DNA from: Pseudomonas putida
GTDB taxonomy: Bacteria; Pseudomonadota; Gammaproteobacteria; Pseudomonadales; Pseudomonadaceae
Assembly: GCA_041879295.1 (NCBI GenBank)
Contig: CP047152.1
Location: 1 to 64,000, forward strand
Length of the DNA stretch: 64,000 nucleotides
Direction: 5' to 3'
A program made the position numbers and the translations under genes. Below are positions 31,511 to 41,056 of this stretch, piece by piece (within the stretch, counting starts at the first letter, position 1; the number at the start of each line of letters is the position of its first letter). The notes below the pieces were generated by a model. That model was given only the letters and a program-made list of their open reading frames with translations. It searched no databases and was not told the origin of the DNA.

Positions 31511-33898
31511 TCAGTCTGTGACTACGCGCTTCAGCCGCAGTGCGTTGAATACCACGGAAGCCGAACTTACGCTCATGGCCAATGCCGCAATCATCGGTGA
31601 CAATAGATGGCCGGTAAGCGGGTAGAACAAACCTGCCGCCAGCGGTATGCCCATAGCGTTGTAGAAGAATGCGAAGCCCAAGTTTTGACGCATGTTCTTC
31701 ACCGTGGCCACGGATAGTGTTCTGGCCCGCAGGATGCCCATCAGGTCGCCCTTGACCAGCGTCAACTGGGAGCTGTTCATGGCAACATCGGTGCCAGTTC
31801 CCATGGCGATCCCGACATCAGCCCGGGCCAGCGCAGGGGCATCGTTGATCCCATCTCCTGCCATGGCAACCCGGCGCTTATCGCCCTGCAGGAGCGCCAC
31901 CAGTTGCTCCTTGTCCTCGGGTTTCACTTCTCCGTGGACTTCCTCGATGCCGAGTTGTTTCGCGACCGCACGTGCCGTAGTCAGGCCGTCGCCGGTGGCC
32001 ATGATGACCTTCACATCTTCTGCCTGTAGCCGGGTTACCGCCTCCTTGGAGGTGGGTTTGACCGGATCGGACACCGCTAGCAGGCCAGCGAGCACGCCAT
32101 CGACGGCCAAGTACATGATACTCATGCCTTCCAGACGCAGCTGCTCGGCGCGGTCTCGCAACGGACTGGTGTCGAGGCCAGCCTCTTCCATCAAGGTCGT
32201 GTTGCCAAGCTGCAGCCGTTTGCCGTTCACCTGGCCACGTACACCGATCCCAGAGCCCGACTCAAACGCCTCTGGCTTGGACAAGCTGTGTCCATGCGCT
32301 CGCGCATGATCGACAATCGCATGTGCCAGCGGATGCTCGCTGCCTTGGTCCAGGCTGGCGGCAAGGCGCAAGACTTCGGGTGGCATGAACTGCCCGGTAC
32401 CGACCACGCTATGAAACACTGGCCGGCCCTCGGTGAGGGTCCCGGTCTTGTCGACGATCAGCGTGTCGATCTTGCAGAGGTTCTCGATAGCACTGGCGTC
32501 TCGGAAGAGCACGCCACTGCTGGCAGCCTTCCCGGTAGCGACCATGATCGACATGGGAGTGGCTAGGCCGAGCGCGCAGGGGCAGGCAATGATCAGGACC
32601 GCGACCGCATTGATCAGGCCGAAGACCCAGCCAGGCTCCGGTCCGAAAAGCCCCCAGCCGAAGAGCGTGACCAGCGCGACCAGAATCACCCCCATGACGA
32701 AATAGCCGGCCACGGTGTCCGCCATCCGCTGCATCGGGGCTTTCGAGCGCTGAGCCCGCGCGACCATCTGCACGATTTGCGAGAGCACTGTCTCGGCGCC
32801 GACCTTCTGCGCCGCCATCACAAGGCTGCCGTGGGTATTCAGCGTGGCACCGATGAGTGCATCCCCAGCTTTCTTCATCACTGGCACGGGCTCGCCTGTC
32901 AGCATGGATTCATCGATAGCACTTTCGCCTTCCAGGACCACCCCGTCGACCGGCACCTTCTCGCCAGGGCGAACGCGCAGGTGGTCGCCCGTATGCACGT
33001 GGGTGAGCGGAATATCTTCCTCCTGACCATCGGCCCCGATGCGACGGGCCGTCTTGGGGGCAAGACCCAGGAGCGACTTGATGGCGGCGGAGGTTTGTGA
33101 GCGCGCCTTGAGCTCGAGCATTTGGCCGAGCAACGTTAATGAGATGATGACTGCAGCCGCTTCGAAGTAGACACCGATGCGGCCATCCTGCATGAAAGTC
33201 GTCGGGAAAACCTGCGGGAACACTGTGGCCGCAACGCTGTATAGGTACGCCGCAGCCGTTCCCAAACCTATCAGGGTCCACATATTCGGGCTGCGATTAC
33301 GAATCGATGCGACCCCACGCACGAAAAACGGCCAGCCAGCCCATAGTGTCACGGGAGTGGCCAGAATCAACTCCACCCAATTCTGTGTGGCACCATGCAG
33401 CAATTGGAGTTGGTGGGCAGTCATGGCCAACACGGTCACGATGACCGTCAGGGGCAAGGTCCACCAGAAGCGGCGGGAGAAGTCCTTGAGTTCCGGGTTC
33501 TCGTCTTCCTCAAGCTCCGGTATTACCGGCTCTAGGGCCATGCCACAGATTGGGCAACTGCCCGGCCCACGCTGGCGGATTTGGGGATGCATCGGGCAAG
33601 TGTATTCGGCGTCCGCCGCGTTGCTTGGCTGCGGGGCAGCCGAGTGGAGATGGCCCGCGTGTTCTTGGTCCTGGGGAGGGCTAAGATAATGCACAGGCGC
33701 TGCGCGGAATTTCGTCAGGCACTTTTCACTGCAGAAGCGGTATGTCCTTCCCTCGTATAGCTCGAAGTAGCGACTATCCGGTGGCACCGTCATACCGCAT
33801 ACCAAATCGCGCTGACTACCATCCGGTTGCTCATGCGGGTGCGAGTGGTCATGGTCATGGTCATGGTCATGGTCATGCTGGCACGATTCGGTGTGCAT
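31511..33898 (-). CDS. Cu(+)-translocating P1B-type ATPase with His-rich N-terminus and YHS domain
   Basis: This copper-exporting ATPase of the CopA/CueA class has 795 residues. The order is: a His/Asp tract (HDHDHDHDH), a YHS/TRASH domain ([14 protein letters not shown]), a second metal domain ([22 protein letters not shown]), the CPC transport site in [12 protein letters not shown], the phosphorylation motif DKTGTLT and the hinge GDGINDAP. Classical HMA domains are absent; the YHS and CPMHP domains replace them. The ATG at 33898 has AGGGAA upstream. The open frame continues upstream into a decayed DUF2933 gene. Confidence 0.93.
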   Translation of the reverse strand: MHTESCQHDHDHDHDHDHSHPHEQPDGSQRDLVCGMTVPPDSRYFELYEGRTYRFCSEKCLTKFRAAPVHYLSPPQDQEHAGHLHSAAPQPSNAADAEYTCPMHPQIRQRGPGSCPICGMALEPVIPELEEDENPELKDFSRRFWWTLPLTVIVTVLAMTAHQLQLLHGATQNWVELILATPVTLWAGWPFFVRGVASIRNRSPNMWTLIGLGTAAAYLYSVAATVFPQVFPTTFMQDGRIGVYFEAAAVIISLTLLGQMLELKARSQTSAAIKSLLGLAPKTARRIGADGQEEDIPLTHVHTGDHLRVRPGEKVPVDGVVLEGESAIDESMLTGEPVPVMKKAGDALIGATLNTHGSLVMAAQKVGAETVLSQIVQMVARAQRSKAPMQRMADTVAGYFVMGVILVALVTLFGWGLFGPEPGWVFGLINAVAVLIIACPCALGLATPMSIMVATGKAASSGVLFRDASAIENLCKIDTLIVDKTGTLTEGRPVFHSVVGTGQFMPPEVLRLAASLDQGSEHPLAHAIVDHARAHGHSLSKPEAFESGSGIGVRGQVNGKRLQLGNTTLMEEAGLDTSPLRDRAEQLRLEGMSIMYLAVDGVLAGLLAVSDPVKPTSKEAVTRLQAEDVKVIMATGDGLTTARAVAKQLGIEEVHGEVKPEDKEQLVALLQGDKRRVAMAGDGINDAPALARADVGIAMGTGTDVAMNSSQLTLVKGDLMGILRARTLSVATVKNMRQNLGFAFFYNAMGIPLAAGLFYPLTGHLLSPMIAALAMSVSSASVVFNALRLKRVVTD
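33847..33876 (-). repeat. Hexanucleotide tandem repeat encoding a His-Asp tract
   Basis: Five perfect copies of GGTCAT (plus strand) encode alternating His and Asp near the N-terminus of the copper ATPase. Changes in copy number stay in frame, so only the length of the metal-binding tract would vary. Confidence 0.92.
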
Positions 33899-34160
33899 GA
33901 AGTAGTTCCCTTTGTTGTCCGGTTTGGACGAGTTTTCACCCTTCTGGTGAGAATACCCGCCATGGTTGTGCCCGAAGAGTTGCGTCAGCGGACAGAGCAA
34001 CAAAATTAAATAACTGTAGTGCCTGTGACAGGTGGCCATAGTGCACGAGCCACATAAAACAGGCCAAATATGGCCAGCATGATCAGTGCAATACCGCCTT
34101 TAGTCCGCCAAAAAGGTATTGCCAGATCTGTACCACGGCGATGGGCTCCGTCATGATCAA
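33899..34160 (-). pseudogene. Decayed DUF2933 gene, frameshifted
   Basis: In one minus-strand frame the region reads [20 protein letters not shown]; in another it reads [21 protein letters not shown]. Together these match the intact DUF2933 protein at 28790 (FWRSRYAIGLVV... then LPYLLLLACPLMHVF). The two halves meet near 34010-34050, so one frameshift separates them. No good start codon is seen, and the second half runs without a stop into the ATPase frame. It is probably a dead copy, although a fused product starting at 34039 is formally possible. Confidence 0.65.
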
Positions 34161-34282
34161 CTCCCAAGCTGGGTGGGAAATATCGGCCGCTGCCGTATTG
34201 TCCAGCCTAGACAACATCTCCTTGAACAGCTGTGACGCCAATCAATGCTCCTGTAAGCGTGTCGATTATTGTTGTGGTGTAG

Positions 34283-34640
34283 CGTCATGGCATAGATCAT
34301 TTCTGGAGGTTGCTGATCCTGCTGCTGCACCAGTGGTTGCCCTTCGACAATGCGCTGGCTGCCTTGTACCCCGGCGAGGGAGTGCCCAAGCCGCTGGAGG
34401 AGTACGACGCCGGCTCCCGGTGGGGAACGCCGTCCATGCTTTCCTGCCTGGACGGCCTATACTTGCTCGACCCCTTCTACCAGGCCTGTCAGGAAGGCCT
34501 GCCCAGTGGGCTGTAACGCCTGGAGGAGATCGCTTCTGACCAGTTCCGTCAAAGCGAGTACTTCCTCAGTTACTTCCACGCCAACGCATTGGAAGACGAG
34601 GTGCAGTTCGTTCTCCAGTTGCCGGCCAAGGTAGCCTTAT
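34283..34640 (+). pseudogene. LuxR-type regulator fragment with in-frame stop
   Basis: One plus-strand frame reads HFWRLLILLLHQWLPFDNA, then DGLYLLDPFYQACQEGLPSGL, an ochre codon at 34514-34516, then RLEEIASDQFRQSEYFLSY. This resembles the N-terminal domain of a group of Pseudomonas LuxR-family regulators, where the interrupted position is usually Tyr, so one change of TAC or TAT to TAA explains the stop. The start and the helix-turn-helix part are missing. It is a non-functional remnant. I recognise the family by pattern only. Confidence 0.55.
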
Positions 34641-35047
34641 GCGATCTAACAGCTCAAGCCCCAGACCTGATACATGCGGTGCGGTACAGCGCTGATCGGG
34701 TCACTCTTCGCTGTTCCCCTTCCAGCTTTGCCTTTGCCCACAGCAGACGTCGGAGATGAAACTGCTCGGCGGACTCACAAACCTGCTCCAGTGCTCTCGC
34801 ACAAGGCTTTGATCTGGCCATCTTTGCTTGAATGGCTGACCCGTGGCAGGGCGTTGGCCGTGTTTTCTTCGTGCGTGTTGAGCCCAAGGCGAGCGCGATC
34901 CACCATCCACAGGCCGCTACTGCCGCGCGCCAATTCTATGCCGGCACTACTCGTCAAAAAATAGGTGAGTGCTTACCCGGCAGGCAATGGGCTACTATCG
35001 AGCCCTATATCTATCCGAAAGGGTTAGCTCCGTTGCCAGGGAATTGC

Positions 35048-36067
35048 ATGCAGGCCATCGATATTGAAAACGCGATCGTTCTTCCTTGGGGGCTTGGCTC
35101 AAGATCGCCCCATGACCTGTTTTCTGTGTGCGCAGAAATCATTAACTGCCCTGGTGACATCGTTTTAGACGCTAGCAACCTCTCGTATATCGATCCGTTA
35201 GGGATGGCCACGCTGCGAGCGTTGTTTGAAAACCAGTTGGTCCAGAAGCGAGTTTCGATGCAGTTTTTGAGCAGAGACCTGACCTCCTACCTGGCCAGGA
35301 TGGATTTTTTCAAGGACATTGATGTAGAGGGTGTAGATCTATCGGGGGTAGGACGTCGAAACGACCGAAGCACCTCGTTGGTGGAAATCACCAAAATCAG
35401 CGAACACCATCAAGCAGAGGCTGCAGCCTCTCGCCTCGCTAGAGCTATTACGGGAAGGTTGACTCAATCGGACCCGGATGCCCCAGTCGACGAGCACACG
35501 GGACGGAATGAGTTTGACTCCTACCGGGGCCCTCTGGAGTATTCGCTCAAGGAGCTATTGGAAAACTCGCTTACTCACGCCCGCAGAGAGGGACGTGGTG
35601 ACGCCGCCGTTTGGCTGACCTGTCAGTTTTATCCAAAATTGAACCTTGTACGCATGGCCATCGTCGATAATGGGTGTGGGTTTCTCGCGACACTGAGGAA
35701 TCACCCTGAGCTTCATGACCGCACGCATTTGCACGCGATCGAGGCGGCACTCAAACCGCGAGTGAGCTGCAACCGGGGTGCGATGGCCCAGATCCTGGGT
35801 AGCGAGAACCAAGGTATCGGGTTAACAACTACCGCAAAAATTGCAGACGCGGCGGGCGGTGGTTTGATCATCGTGAGCGGCAATGGCATACATGACACAA
35901 AGCGTCGGCAGTCTCAGGAGCTGCATGATGCGCTGTGGAATGGTGTATCGATCGCGTTTAGCTGTACCCGTGAGCTGCTGCCCACCATTTCGATCAGTGA
36001 CTTGCTGCCGAAGGACGATGCAGGACAGGTTGACGACGATCTCGACCTAGATCTGAATTTCCGCTAG
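35048..36067 (+). CDS. STAS-GHKL ATPase protein, anti-sigma-like
   Basis: The 339-residue product combines an N-terminal STAS-like part (DIVLDASNLSYIDPLGMATLRAL, about 38-60) with a GHKL ATPase domain. The N box is KELLENSLTHA, the G1 box DNGCGF and the G2 box NQGIGLTT. The tail is a run of Asp and Leu. No DNA-binding or membrane segment is visible. Such pairs are typical of partner-switching regulation (anti-sigma kinase with STAS antagonist), but the target is unknown. The ATG at 35048 has CCAGGGAA upstream; the longer frame from 34832 adds a sequence without features. The next gene encodes a STAS-like DUF4325 protein. Confidence 0.75.
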   Translation: MQAIDIENAIVLPWGLGSRSPHDLFSVCAEIINCPGDIVLDASNLSYIDPLGMATLRALFENQLVQKRVSMQFLSRDLTSYLARMDFFKDIDVEGVDLSGVGRRNDRSTSLVEITKISEHHQAEAAASRLARAITGRLTQSDPDAPVDEHTGRNEFDSYRGPLEYSLKELLENSLTHARREGRGDAAVWLTCQFYPKLNLVRMAIVDNGCGFLATLRNHPELHDRTHLHAIEAALKPRVSCNRGAMAQILGSENQGIGLTTTAKIADAAGGGLIIVSGNGIHDTKRRQSQELHDALWNGVSIAFSCTRELLPTISISDLLPKDDAGQVDDDLDLDLNFR

Positions 36068-36190
36068 CTCTGGCTTTTTGATAGCTCGAGGGCTAGAGTC
36101 GATCATGCAAGGAGCGGTAAATGGGAGATTCAGCGTCAACTGAAACTCTCGGGCTGCAAAAAAGGATTATGCAATACAAGGGGTTACGAC

Positions 36191-36496
36191 ATGCAAACTC
36201 AAATTCGATTAAGTAGGGATAGTTCTATCCGAACGTACGGAATGCGAGCTTCAGCGATCCCCTACCGTACCGAAATCGAACGCTCGCTCAGCAGTGGTGA
36301 GAGCGTTGTCATAGATTTCGCTGGGAACGATGTCACTCAGTCCTTCGTCGACGAGTTGATCGGGGCGCTGATTCTGAAGGAGGGTCGCCAGGTGGTATCG
36401 CGCCTTGCCTTTGAAAACTGCACCAACGATGTCAAAGGAATCATTAAATTTGTGGTCCATGATCGAGTTCGACAGCTGCAAAAAATGCCCGCGTGA
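36191..36496 (+). CDS. STAS-like DUF4325 protein
   Basis: The 101-residue protein carries the DUF4325 pattern SGESVVIDFAGNDVTQSFVDELIGAL near 37-62, with a serine in the position where STAS antagonists are phosphorylated (TQSF). AAGGGG precedes the ATG. It follows the STAS-GHKL gene by 123 bp and ends before a strong terminator. A phosphorylation partnership between the two is inference from family architecture. Confidence 0.75.
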   Translation: MQTQIRLSRDSSIRTYGMRASAIPYRTEIERSLSSGESVVIDFAGNDVTQSFVDELIGALILKEGRQVVSRLAFENCTNDVKGIIKFVVHDRVRQLQKMPA

Positions 36497-36514
36497 CGGA
36501 TCCGCATTGAATTT

Positions 36515-36540
36515 AAGGCCCTCAATATTGAGGGCCTTTT
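36515..36540 (+). terminator. Intrinsic terminator after the DUF4325 gene
   Basis: AAGGCCCTCAAT and ATTGAGGGCCTT form a perfect 24-base palindrome ending in a T-run. It lies 18 bp after the stop codon. Confidence 0.9.
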
Positions 36541-36813
36541 CATTGGTGCCAGGCAAAAGATAGCCGTCTTGAGTGGCCCCCATAGCTCGCCCTGAAAAGC
36601 GAATGTCAGGGGACACACCGCAGAAAAGCGTTCTGTAGCGGAGGAATACGTGGAAAACGGAGCTTAGGTTTCCTCATTGAGATGTGTAGAAATCCATCGC
36701 GACTCACCTATGCAAAGGCTGCGAAAAGCCTGAATCTACTGGGGTATCGTGGCGTGAGATATGTGCAAAAAAATGTGCACAGCATCTGCGGATTGGAGAG
36801 CTGGCTTGGCTCC
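36541..36813. other. Short gap without recognised genes
   Basis: The 273 bp between the terminator and the sirtuin remnant contain only a small plus-strand open frame (36682-36876) that runs into the antisense of the sirtuin and shows no family pattern. No repeat was recognised. Confidence 0.5.
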
Positions 36814-37602
36814 TTAAGTAAAACCATCAAGCTGCAACGGACCTGCAACTCCTGCGGCTTGAAGCAAAGCGGGTAATACCACCCCTGCAGGCCCAACGAG
36901 CATTATCTCTTCCGCCCCGTCCATCCCCACGTCGTCAAGGTTCACATGGATCACGGTTGCCCCGGCCGCCAGAGCCATATCTGGAATACCGGCTGCCGGC
37001 ATGACTACGCCAGATGTACCCACCGAAATCAGCAAGTCACAGGCTTCCACAAGCCTTACTGCTGAACGCCACGCATCCTCTGGAAGATTCTCTCTGAACC
37101 AGACCACCCCAGGGCGCAACCTCCCGTTGCATCGAGTGCACCGCGGAGGCTCGATCATCTGTCCCGCCGGGGGAACCGCCAGTTGATCTGGTGATAACTC
37201 TGCTGGCCGGTGGCATCCGAAGCATTTCACGTCCATCAAGCGGCCATGAAGGTGTATCACCGAACTGGAGCCGGCTCGTTCATGCAGATCATCAATATTC
37301 TGGGTAACGACAGATACGTTCCAGCCAGCATCAGCTATCCGTGGAATAGATAGATGAGCCAAGTTAGGTTTGGCCTGGCCAACCTGCTGCCGGCGCCAAA
37401 GATACCAGCTCTAGACGAGAGCTGGATTTTTGCGAAAGGCGTCCGCTGTTTCGAGACGCTGAGGGTCATGCTTCGCCCAGAGGCCTGTCAGCTTGTCGCG
37501 GAAGGTCGGAATTCCGCTGTCAGCAGAGATGCCAGCACCCGTGAAAAAAACGACCCTCTTGGACCTGCGCAAAGCCTCAGCAGCTCTTTGCAAATTGCTC
37601 AT
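36814..37602 (-). pseudogene. Sir2-family NAD-dependent deacetylase interrupted by one amber codon
   Basis: In a single minus-strand frame of 263 codons the sequence has the sirtuin landmarks: [17 protein letters not shown] near residue 20, then TQNIDDLHERAG, the catalytic HLHG, a four-cysteine zinc site (CFGC...CTRC) and GTSG. The frame is interrupted only by TAG at 37411-37413, between PALV and SWYLW. Sirtuins usually have Trp there, so a single TGG to TAG change explains it. Without suppression the product would be a 63-residue stub. An ATG at 37362 could allow a truncated C-terminal protein lacking most of the NAD site. Confidence 0.85.
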
Positions 37603-37757
37603 TGGACACACCTCAGCCCCGCAGCGGGGACTCCCTTGCAGTAAACACGGTAACGGCCGCACATCCCAGCTAAAGCACTCGCGTTTGATCGGAAAACCAA
37701 GCGTAGAGCGCAGGGTGCCGCATACTGCTGCTACCGCTCTAGTAAACCTCCAATGGA

Positions 37758-39138
37758 GATCGTGTCCCGGGAAGTGGTGTAACTGAACCAGCCGAAGGCG
37801 CCCTGCGGGCGAAAGAGGATGGTCATCGTGGTTCTTGGCTAACGTTGAGTTTGCGAAGACCAAACACTCACCAGAGAAACCACGATGACCAAGCCCACTA
37901 TCGCATTGACCGAGTTGGTTGAGAAAGGGGCAGACGCTGATCTGCTCAAGCAAATGATCCAGTTCGTTGCCCAGCGCATGATGGAGTTCGACGTCGAAGG
38001 CCTGTGCGGCGCGGGCTTCGATGTCAAAAGCCCAGACCGGACAAATAGCCGTAATGGCTACCGCGATCGTCTTTGGCAAACCCGCGCAGGCGACGTCGAC
38101 CTTAAGATTCCCAAGCTGCGCCAAGGCAGCTATTTCCCTGGTTTCCTTGAACCTCGACGCACCGCTGAGAAAGCCATGGCGGCAGTCATCCAGGAGGCCT
38201 ACATCCAAGGCGTTTCAACACGCTCAGTGGACGAGCTGGTCAAAGCCATGGGCATGACCGGCATCTCCAAAAGCCAGGTCTCACGGCTAGCTGGTGAGAT
38301 CGATGAGCGCGTTCACGCCTTCCTTGACCGCCCGCTTGAGGGCGACTGGCCCTATCTCTGGATCGATGCCACCTACGTCAAAGTGCGGGAGGCCGGACGC
38401 ATCGTCTCGGTCGCCGTAATAATCGCCGTGGCCGTGAACACCGACGGTGGCCGCGAAGTCCTGGGCATGCGGGTTGGGCCGTCAGAGGCTGAGCCGTTCT
38501 GGACAGACTTCCTGCGCAGCCTCACGCGACGTGGCTTGCGGGGCGTGAAACTGGTCATCTCCGACGCCCACGAAGGGCTCAAGGCGGCTGTTTCCAAGGT
38601 CTTCAACGCGACCTGGCAGCGCTGCCGTGTGCATTTCATGCGTAATGCCATGGCCCACGTCGGCAAAGGTCAGCGCACCATGGTGGCGGCCCTACTGCGC
38701 ACAGTCTTCGCCCAGGACAGCCGTGCCGAATGCCATCAGCAATGGCGTTTGGTCGCTGATCAGCTACGCGAAAAATACCCCAAGATCGCGACACTCATGG
38801 ACGGCTGCGAGGATGAAGTGCTGGCTCACATGGCGTTTCCAAAAGCGCACCGACAGCAATTACACAGCACCAATCCACTGGAGCGGCTTAACGCGGAGAT
38901 CAAACGCCGCACCGACGTCGTAGGCATCTTTCCCAACGATCCTGCAATCACACGGCTGGTAGGCGCGATGCTGCTGGAGCAGAACGACGAGTGGTGCCTG
39001 CAACGGCGTTACATGCAGTTGGAGGCCTTTGAGGCAGTCAGCGATAATCCACAGGCCAAGCTGTCGGCCGTGATCAACTAAACGGCGAACTCAGCGGCCA
39101 GAACCATGATGAGTTACACCACTTCCCGGGACACGATC
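37758..39138 (+). mobile_element. Complete IS256-family insertion sequence with 8-bp target duplication
   Basis: The ends are perfect 27-bp inverted repeats (37758-37784 and 39112-39138) beginning GATCGTGTCCCGGGAAG. The 8-bp direct repeat CCAATGGA flanks the element exactly at 37750-37757 and 39139-39146. This is the target-site duplication expected for IS256. The element is 1381 bp with one transposase gene. It lies in the gap between the sirtuin and the gene at 39198 and breaks no visible gene. The intact ends suggest recent insertion. Confidence 0.95.
37885..39081 (+). CDS. IS256-family (mutator-type) transposase
   Basis: The 398-residue protein has the DDE triad of the family: [18 protein letters not shown] and the C-terminal [13 protein letters not shown]. 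The full length and intact frame suggest an active enzyme. It starts about 127 bp inside the left end of the IS. It is unrelated in function to the neighbouring accessory genes. Confidence 0.95.
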   Translation: MTKPTIALTELVEKGADADLLKQMIQFVAQRMMEFDVEGLCGAGFDVKSPDRTNSRNGYRDRLWQTRAGDVDLKIPKLRQGSYFPGFLEPRRTAEKAMAAVIQEAYIQGVSTRSVDELVKAMGMTGISKSQVSRLAGEIDERVHAFLDRPLEGDWPYLWIDATYVKVREAGRIVSVAVIIAVAVNTDGGREVLGMRVGPSEAEPFWTDFLRSLTRRGLRGVKLVISDAHEGLKAAVSKVFNATWQRCRVHFMRNAMAHVGKGQRTMVAALLRTVFAQDSRAECHQQWRLVADQLREKYPKIATLMDGCEDEVLAHMAFPKAHRQQLHSTNPLERLNAEIKRRTDVVGIFPNDPAITRLVGAMLLEQNDEWCLQRRYMQLEAFEAVSDNPQAKLSAVIN

Positions 39139-39197
39139 CCAATGGATTTCAGCTACCCGACCTACAGCTATCTCTAGCCCCATCGCGGGAGGTGCAT

Positions 39198-39854
39198 ATG
39201 ACCACTCCCTTTGCTCACATCCAGACCCGACATGAGCCTTCAACCGCCCTGAATAAAAGCAAGGTCGCTTTGGTTGCTACCCTGTCGATTGAAGCCAATT
39301 CAGACCGGACGATCGATGCTTACCTTGGTGGCCTGCAGATGTACAACGATCTATTCGAGTGGCGGCTGGATGAATACCCCCAGGAAGCGCTAGATCTCAT
39401 CATCGACTGCTTTCTCCCCGCAGAGTCGGTGCCTCAATCCATCCTGAAGAGTGGCGTTTCAGCCGGGCTCATCCGCTCCAGGGTCTTCCAAAGCGGAGAC
39501 TGGATATCAGGCAAGCAATGGCTTCAGCTCGCATCTACCTCCACCCCAGGGGGTGGAGTTGACCCCGACCAGCTACTGGCTGATGGTCAGATCTTCTCGC
39601 TTCGACCTGGGAAGGTCGACTTCTTCCCCGCTTATGCTTTGGACGGTAGCAACGGCTATCAACCGATCAGCAGCCTTTGCGACGTATTGTCCGTTCTCTC
39701 GACTCGCATGGACGAGTGGTCTATGGCGGCTTGGTTCCAATCAGAAAATTCGTCTCTGGGCGGTATCGCCCCCAAAGCCTTGCTGTCATCCGCCCCAGAA
39801 TGGGTGCTAGCTGCGGCAAAGAAAAAGCCAAGAGGAAGACGTGTGATTAGATGA
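39198..39854 (+). CDS. Unknown protein with MbcA/ParS-like C-terminal motif
   Basis: I do not recognise this 218-residue protein as a whole. The C-terminal third (PISSLCDVLSVLSTRMDEWSMAAWF, SLGGIAPKALLSS, WVLAAAKKK) resembles the toxin-binding domain of MbcA/ParS/Xre antitoxins, but no RES-type toxin gene adjoins. The middle includes a segment with a Gly/Pro loop (STPGGGVDPDQLLADG). GGGAGG six bases before the ATG at 39198 fixes the start. Two further unknown genes follow on the same strand. Confidence 0.5.
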   Translation: MTTPFAHIQTRHEPSTALNKSKVALVATLSIEANSDRTIDAYLGGLQMYNDLFEWRLDEYPQEALDLIIDCFLPAESVPQSILKSGVSAGLIRSRVFQSGDWISGKQWLQLASTSTPGGGVDPDQLLADGQIFSLRPGKVDFFPAYALDGSNGYQPISSLCDVLSVLSTRMDEWSMAAWFQSENSSLGGIAPKALLSSAPEWVLAAAKKKPRGRRVIR

Positions 39855-39911
39855 ACGGCTTCAGATTGCATACCGTGACGCGCCCGATGGATAGTGTCTC
39901 AGGGGATCAAG

Positions 39912-40208
39912 ATGAGCAGTCAACCAGCTCCCCGCAACGATCGTAACTGGCGACCCGTCTTCCATGATTGCTATTCGACGGTGATCAAGGCGGTTGATGC
40001 TCGATATGACGTTCGCGGTTATTTGTTATCAGAGTTGGTGAAGCTGTGCCTGAAAAATCGGGCCACAGTTCCGCTAGCCCGGCGAGCCTACTACGAGGGA
40101 TGCGTTCAGAAGGAAGCCATAGCTTTTCTGGAGCGTTATACCTCCCACTTGCTATTCGGCCCAGGCGGCCGACTCTCGCCGCAGGAATACCGATACGGCG
40201 CATATTGA
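39912..40208 (+). CDS. Unknown 98-residue protein
   Basis: No family was recognised. The protein is basic and soluble, without signal peptide or membrane segment, with a central helical stretch (VRGYLLSELVKLCLKNRATVPLARRAYYEGC). AGGGGATCAAG before the ATG at 39912 is a good ribosome site. It lies 57 bp after the previous gene on the same strand, so the two may be cotranscribed. Confidence 0.55.
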   Translation: MSSQPAPRNDRNWRPVFHDCYSTVIKAVDARYDVRGYLLSELVKLCLKNRATVPLARRAYYEGCVQKEAIAFLERYTSHLLFGPGGRLSPQEYRYGAY

Positions 40209-40265
40209 TGCTCTCCAAGGCCCAACTCTGGCGTAATCATTTGTCCCAACGTTGGCAGAGGCTTC

Positions 40266-40574
40266 ATGATGAAAATCACTGGTCGTGTAGAAACAGAAGC
40301 GGTGGTCGACGTGAGCTGCGACGTATGCGGCTCCTCCACACGTTTGGAAAACGGCAGCCTGCAGTATGGGGTGCTCCAGGCGCACTGGGGCTTTGGTGCA
40401 CTGCATGACGGAGAGCGCTATGAGGTACACCTATGTGAACCTTGCTTCTTCCAAACCATCGCTTACCTCAAGCAAGAGCGGCGCACAGCCAACATGTTTG
40501 AAGGTGATCCGCAGCAGCCCGAGGATGACTTCGGCCTCGCTTCCAGGGATGACTTCTTCCGTGATGGTCATTGA
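40266..40574 (+). CDS. Unknown protein with zinc-ribbon-like cysteines
   Basis: The 102-residue protein has two cysteine pairs, CDVCG near residue 18 and CEPC near 57, spaced like a small zinc ribbon. An acidic C-terminal tail follows. No further family is recognised. It starts 57 bp after the previous gene with AGAGG upstream, and converges on the truncated gene at 40597. The second ATG at 40269 is an alternative start. Confidence 0.6.
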   Translation: MMKITGRVETEAVVDVSCDVCGSSTRLENGSLQYGVLQAHWGFGALHDGERYEVHLCEPCFFQTIAYLKQERRTANMFEGDPQQPEDDFGLASRDDFFRDGH

Positions 40575-40596
40575 TTTGAAAGCCAAACCAGCCATG

Positions 40597-41038
40597 CTAC
40601 TTCGGCTTTTTAGGTGAGGACGGGGACTGTGAGTCCACGTATCGATGGAAGGCTAGTGCTAGGTCTTCGTCGGTCGCCTTTGGAAGCGGTTTACGACGAG
40701 GCGCTTTGACCGGAGCGTTCTCATCCGGTTGGGTGATCTGCCTCAGTAGGGTGCGCTCAGTCTCGGTAGCCGACGAATCGAAGACCCTTGTCTGTACACG
40801 CTGATCACGGTCTGTCCTGTTAAAACTCACCACGTTCGACTTGTATTCAACAGGTAAGTCAAATGGACAGCGCAGGTCCAAATGCCCGCCTTGATTGCCT
40901 TTGCTAATGGCCAACAACTGCAGTTCTTCGACCTCTTTCGAGCTGGTGGTATACGCGCTCGATCGGTAAGCCTTGTGGAGGTCGTCGATTTCAATCCGGT
41001 TTCTGCCAGCGACTCGGCATTCGATGTAGGCAAGCTTT
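40597..41038 (-). pseudogene. C-terminal fragment of a larger protein, truncated at an IS3 element
   Basis: The frame (GAIQKLAYIECRVAGRNRIEIDD onward) is open through the IS junction at 41039 and ends after a basic Pro/Lys-rich tail (KAPRRKPLPK, SSPKKPK). The start of the fragment looks like the end of an AAA+ ATPase lid helix bundle such as TnsC/TniB, but this is a weak pattern match. The missing N-terminal half is not found on the far side of the IS, so sequence was lost. It is probably inactive. Confidence 0.5.
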
Positions 41039-41056
41039 TGAATCGCCCCTGGTTTT

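Noticed and set aside
31037..31600. Plus-strand open frame across copZ and the ATPase 3' end
   Set aside because: It is antisense to two genes with firm motifs and to the CueR-type operator.
36814..37362. A functional short sirtuin starting at 37362
   Set aside because: The fragment lacks the GAGIS-type NAD-binding segment, which is in frame upstream beyond one amber codon, so a broken gene is the simpler reading.
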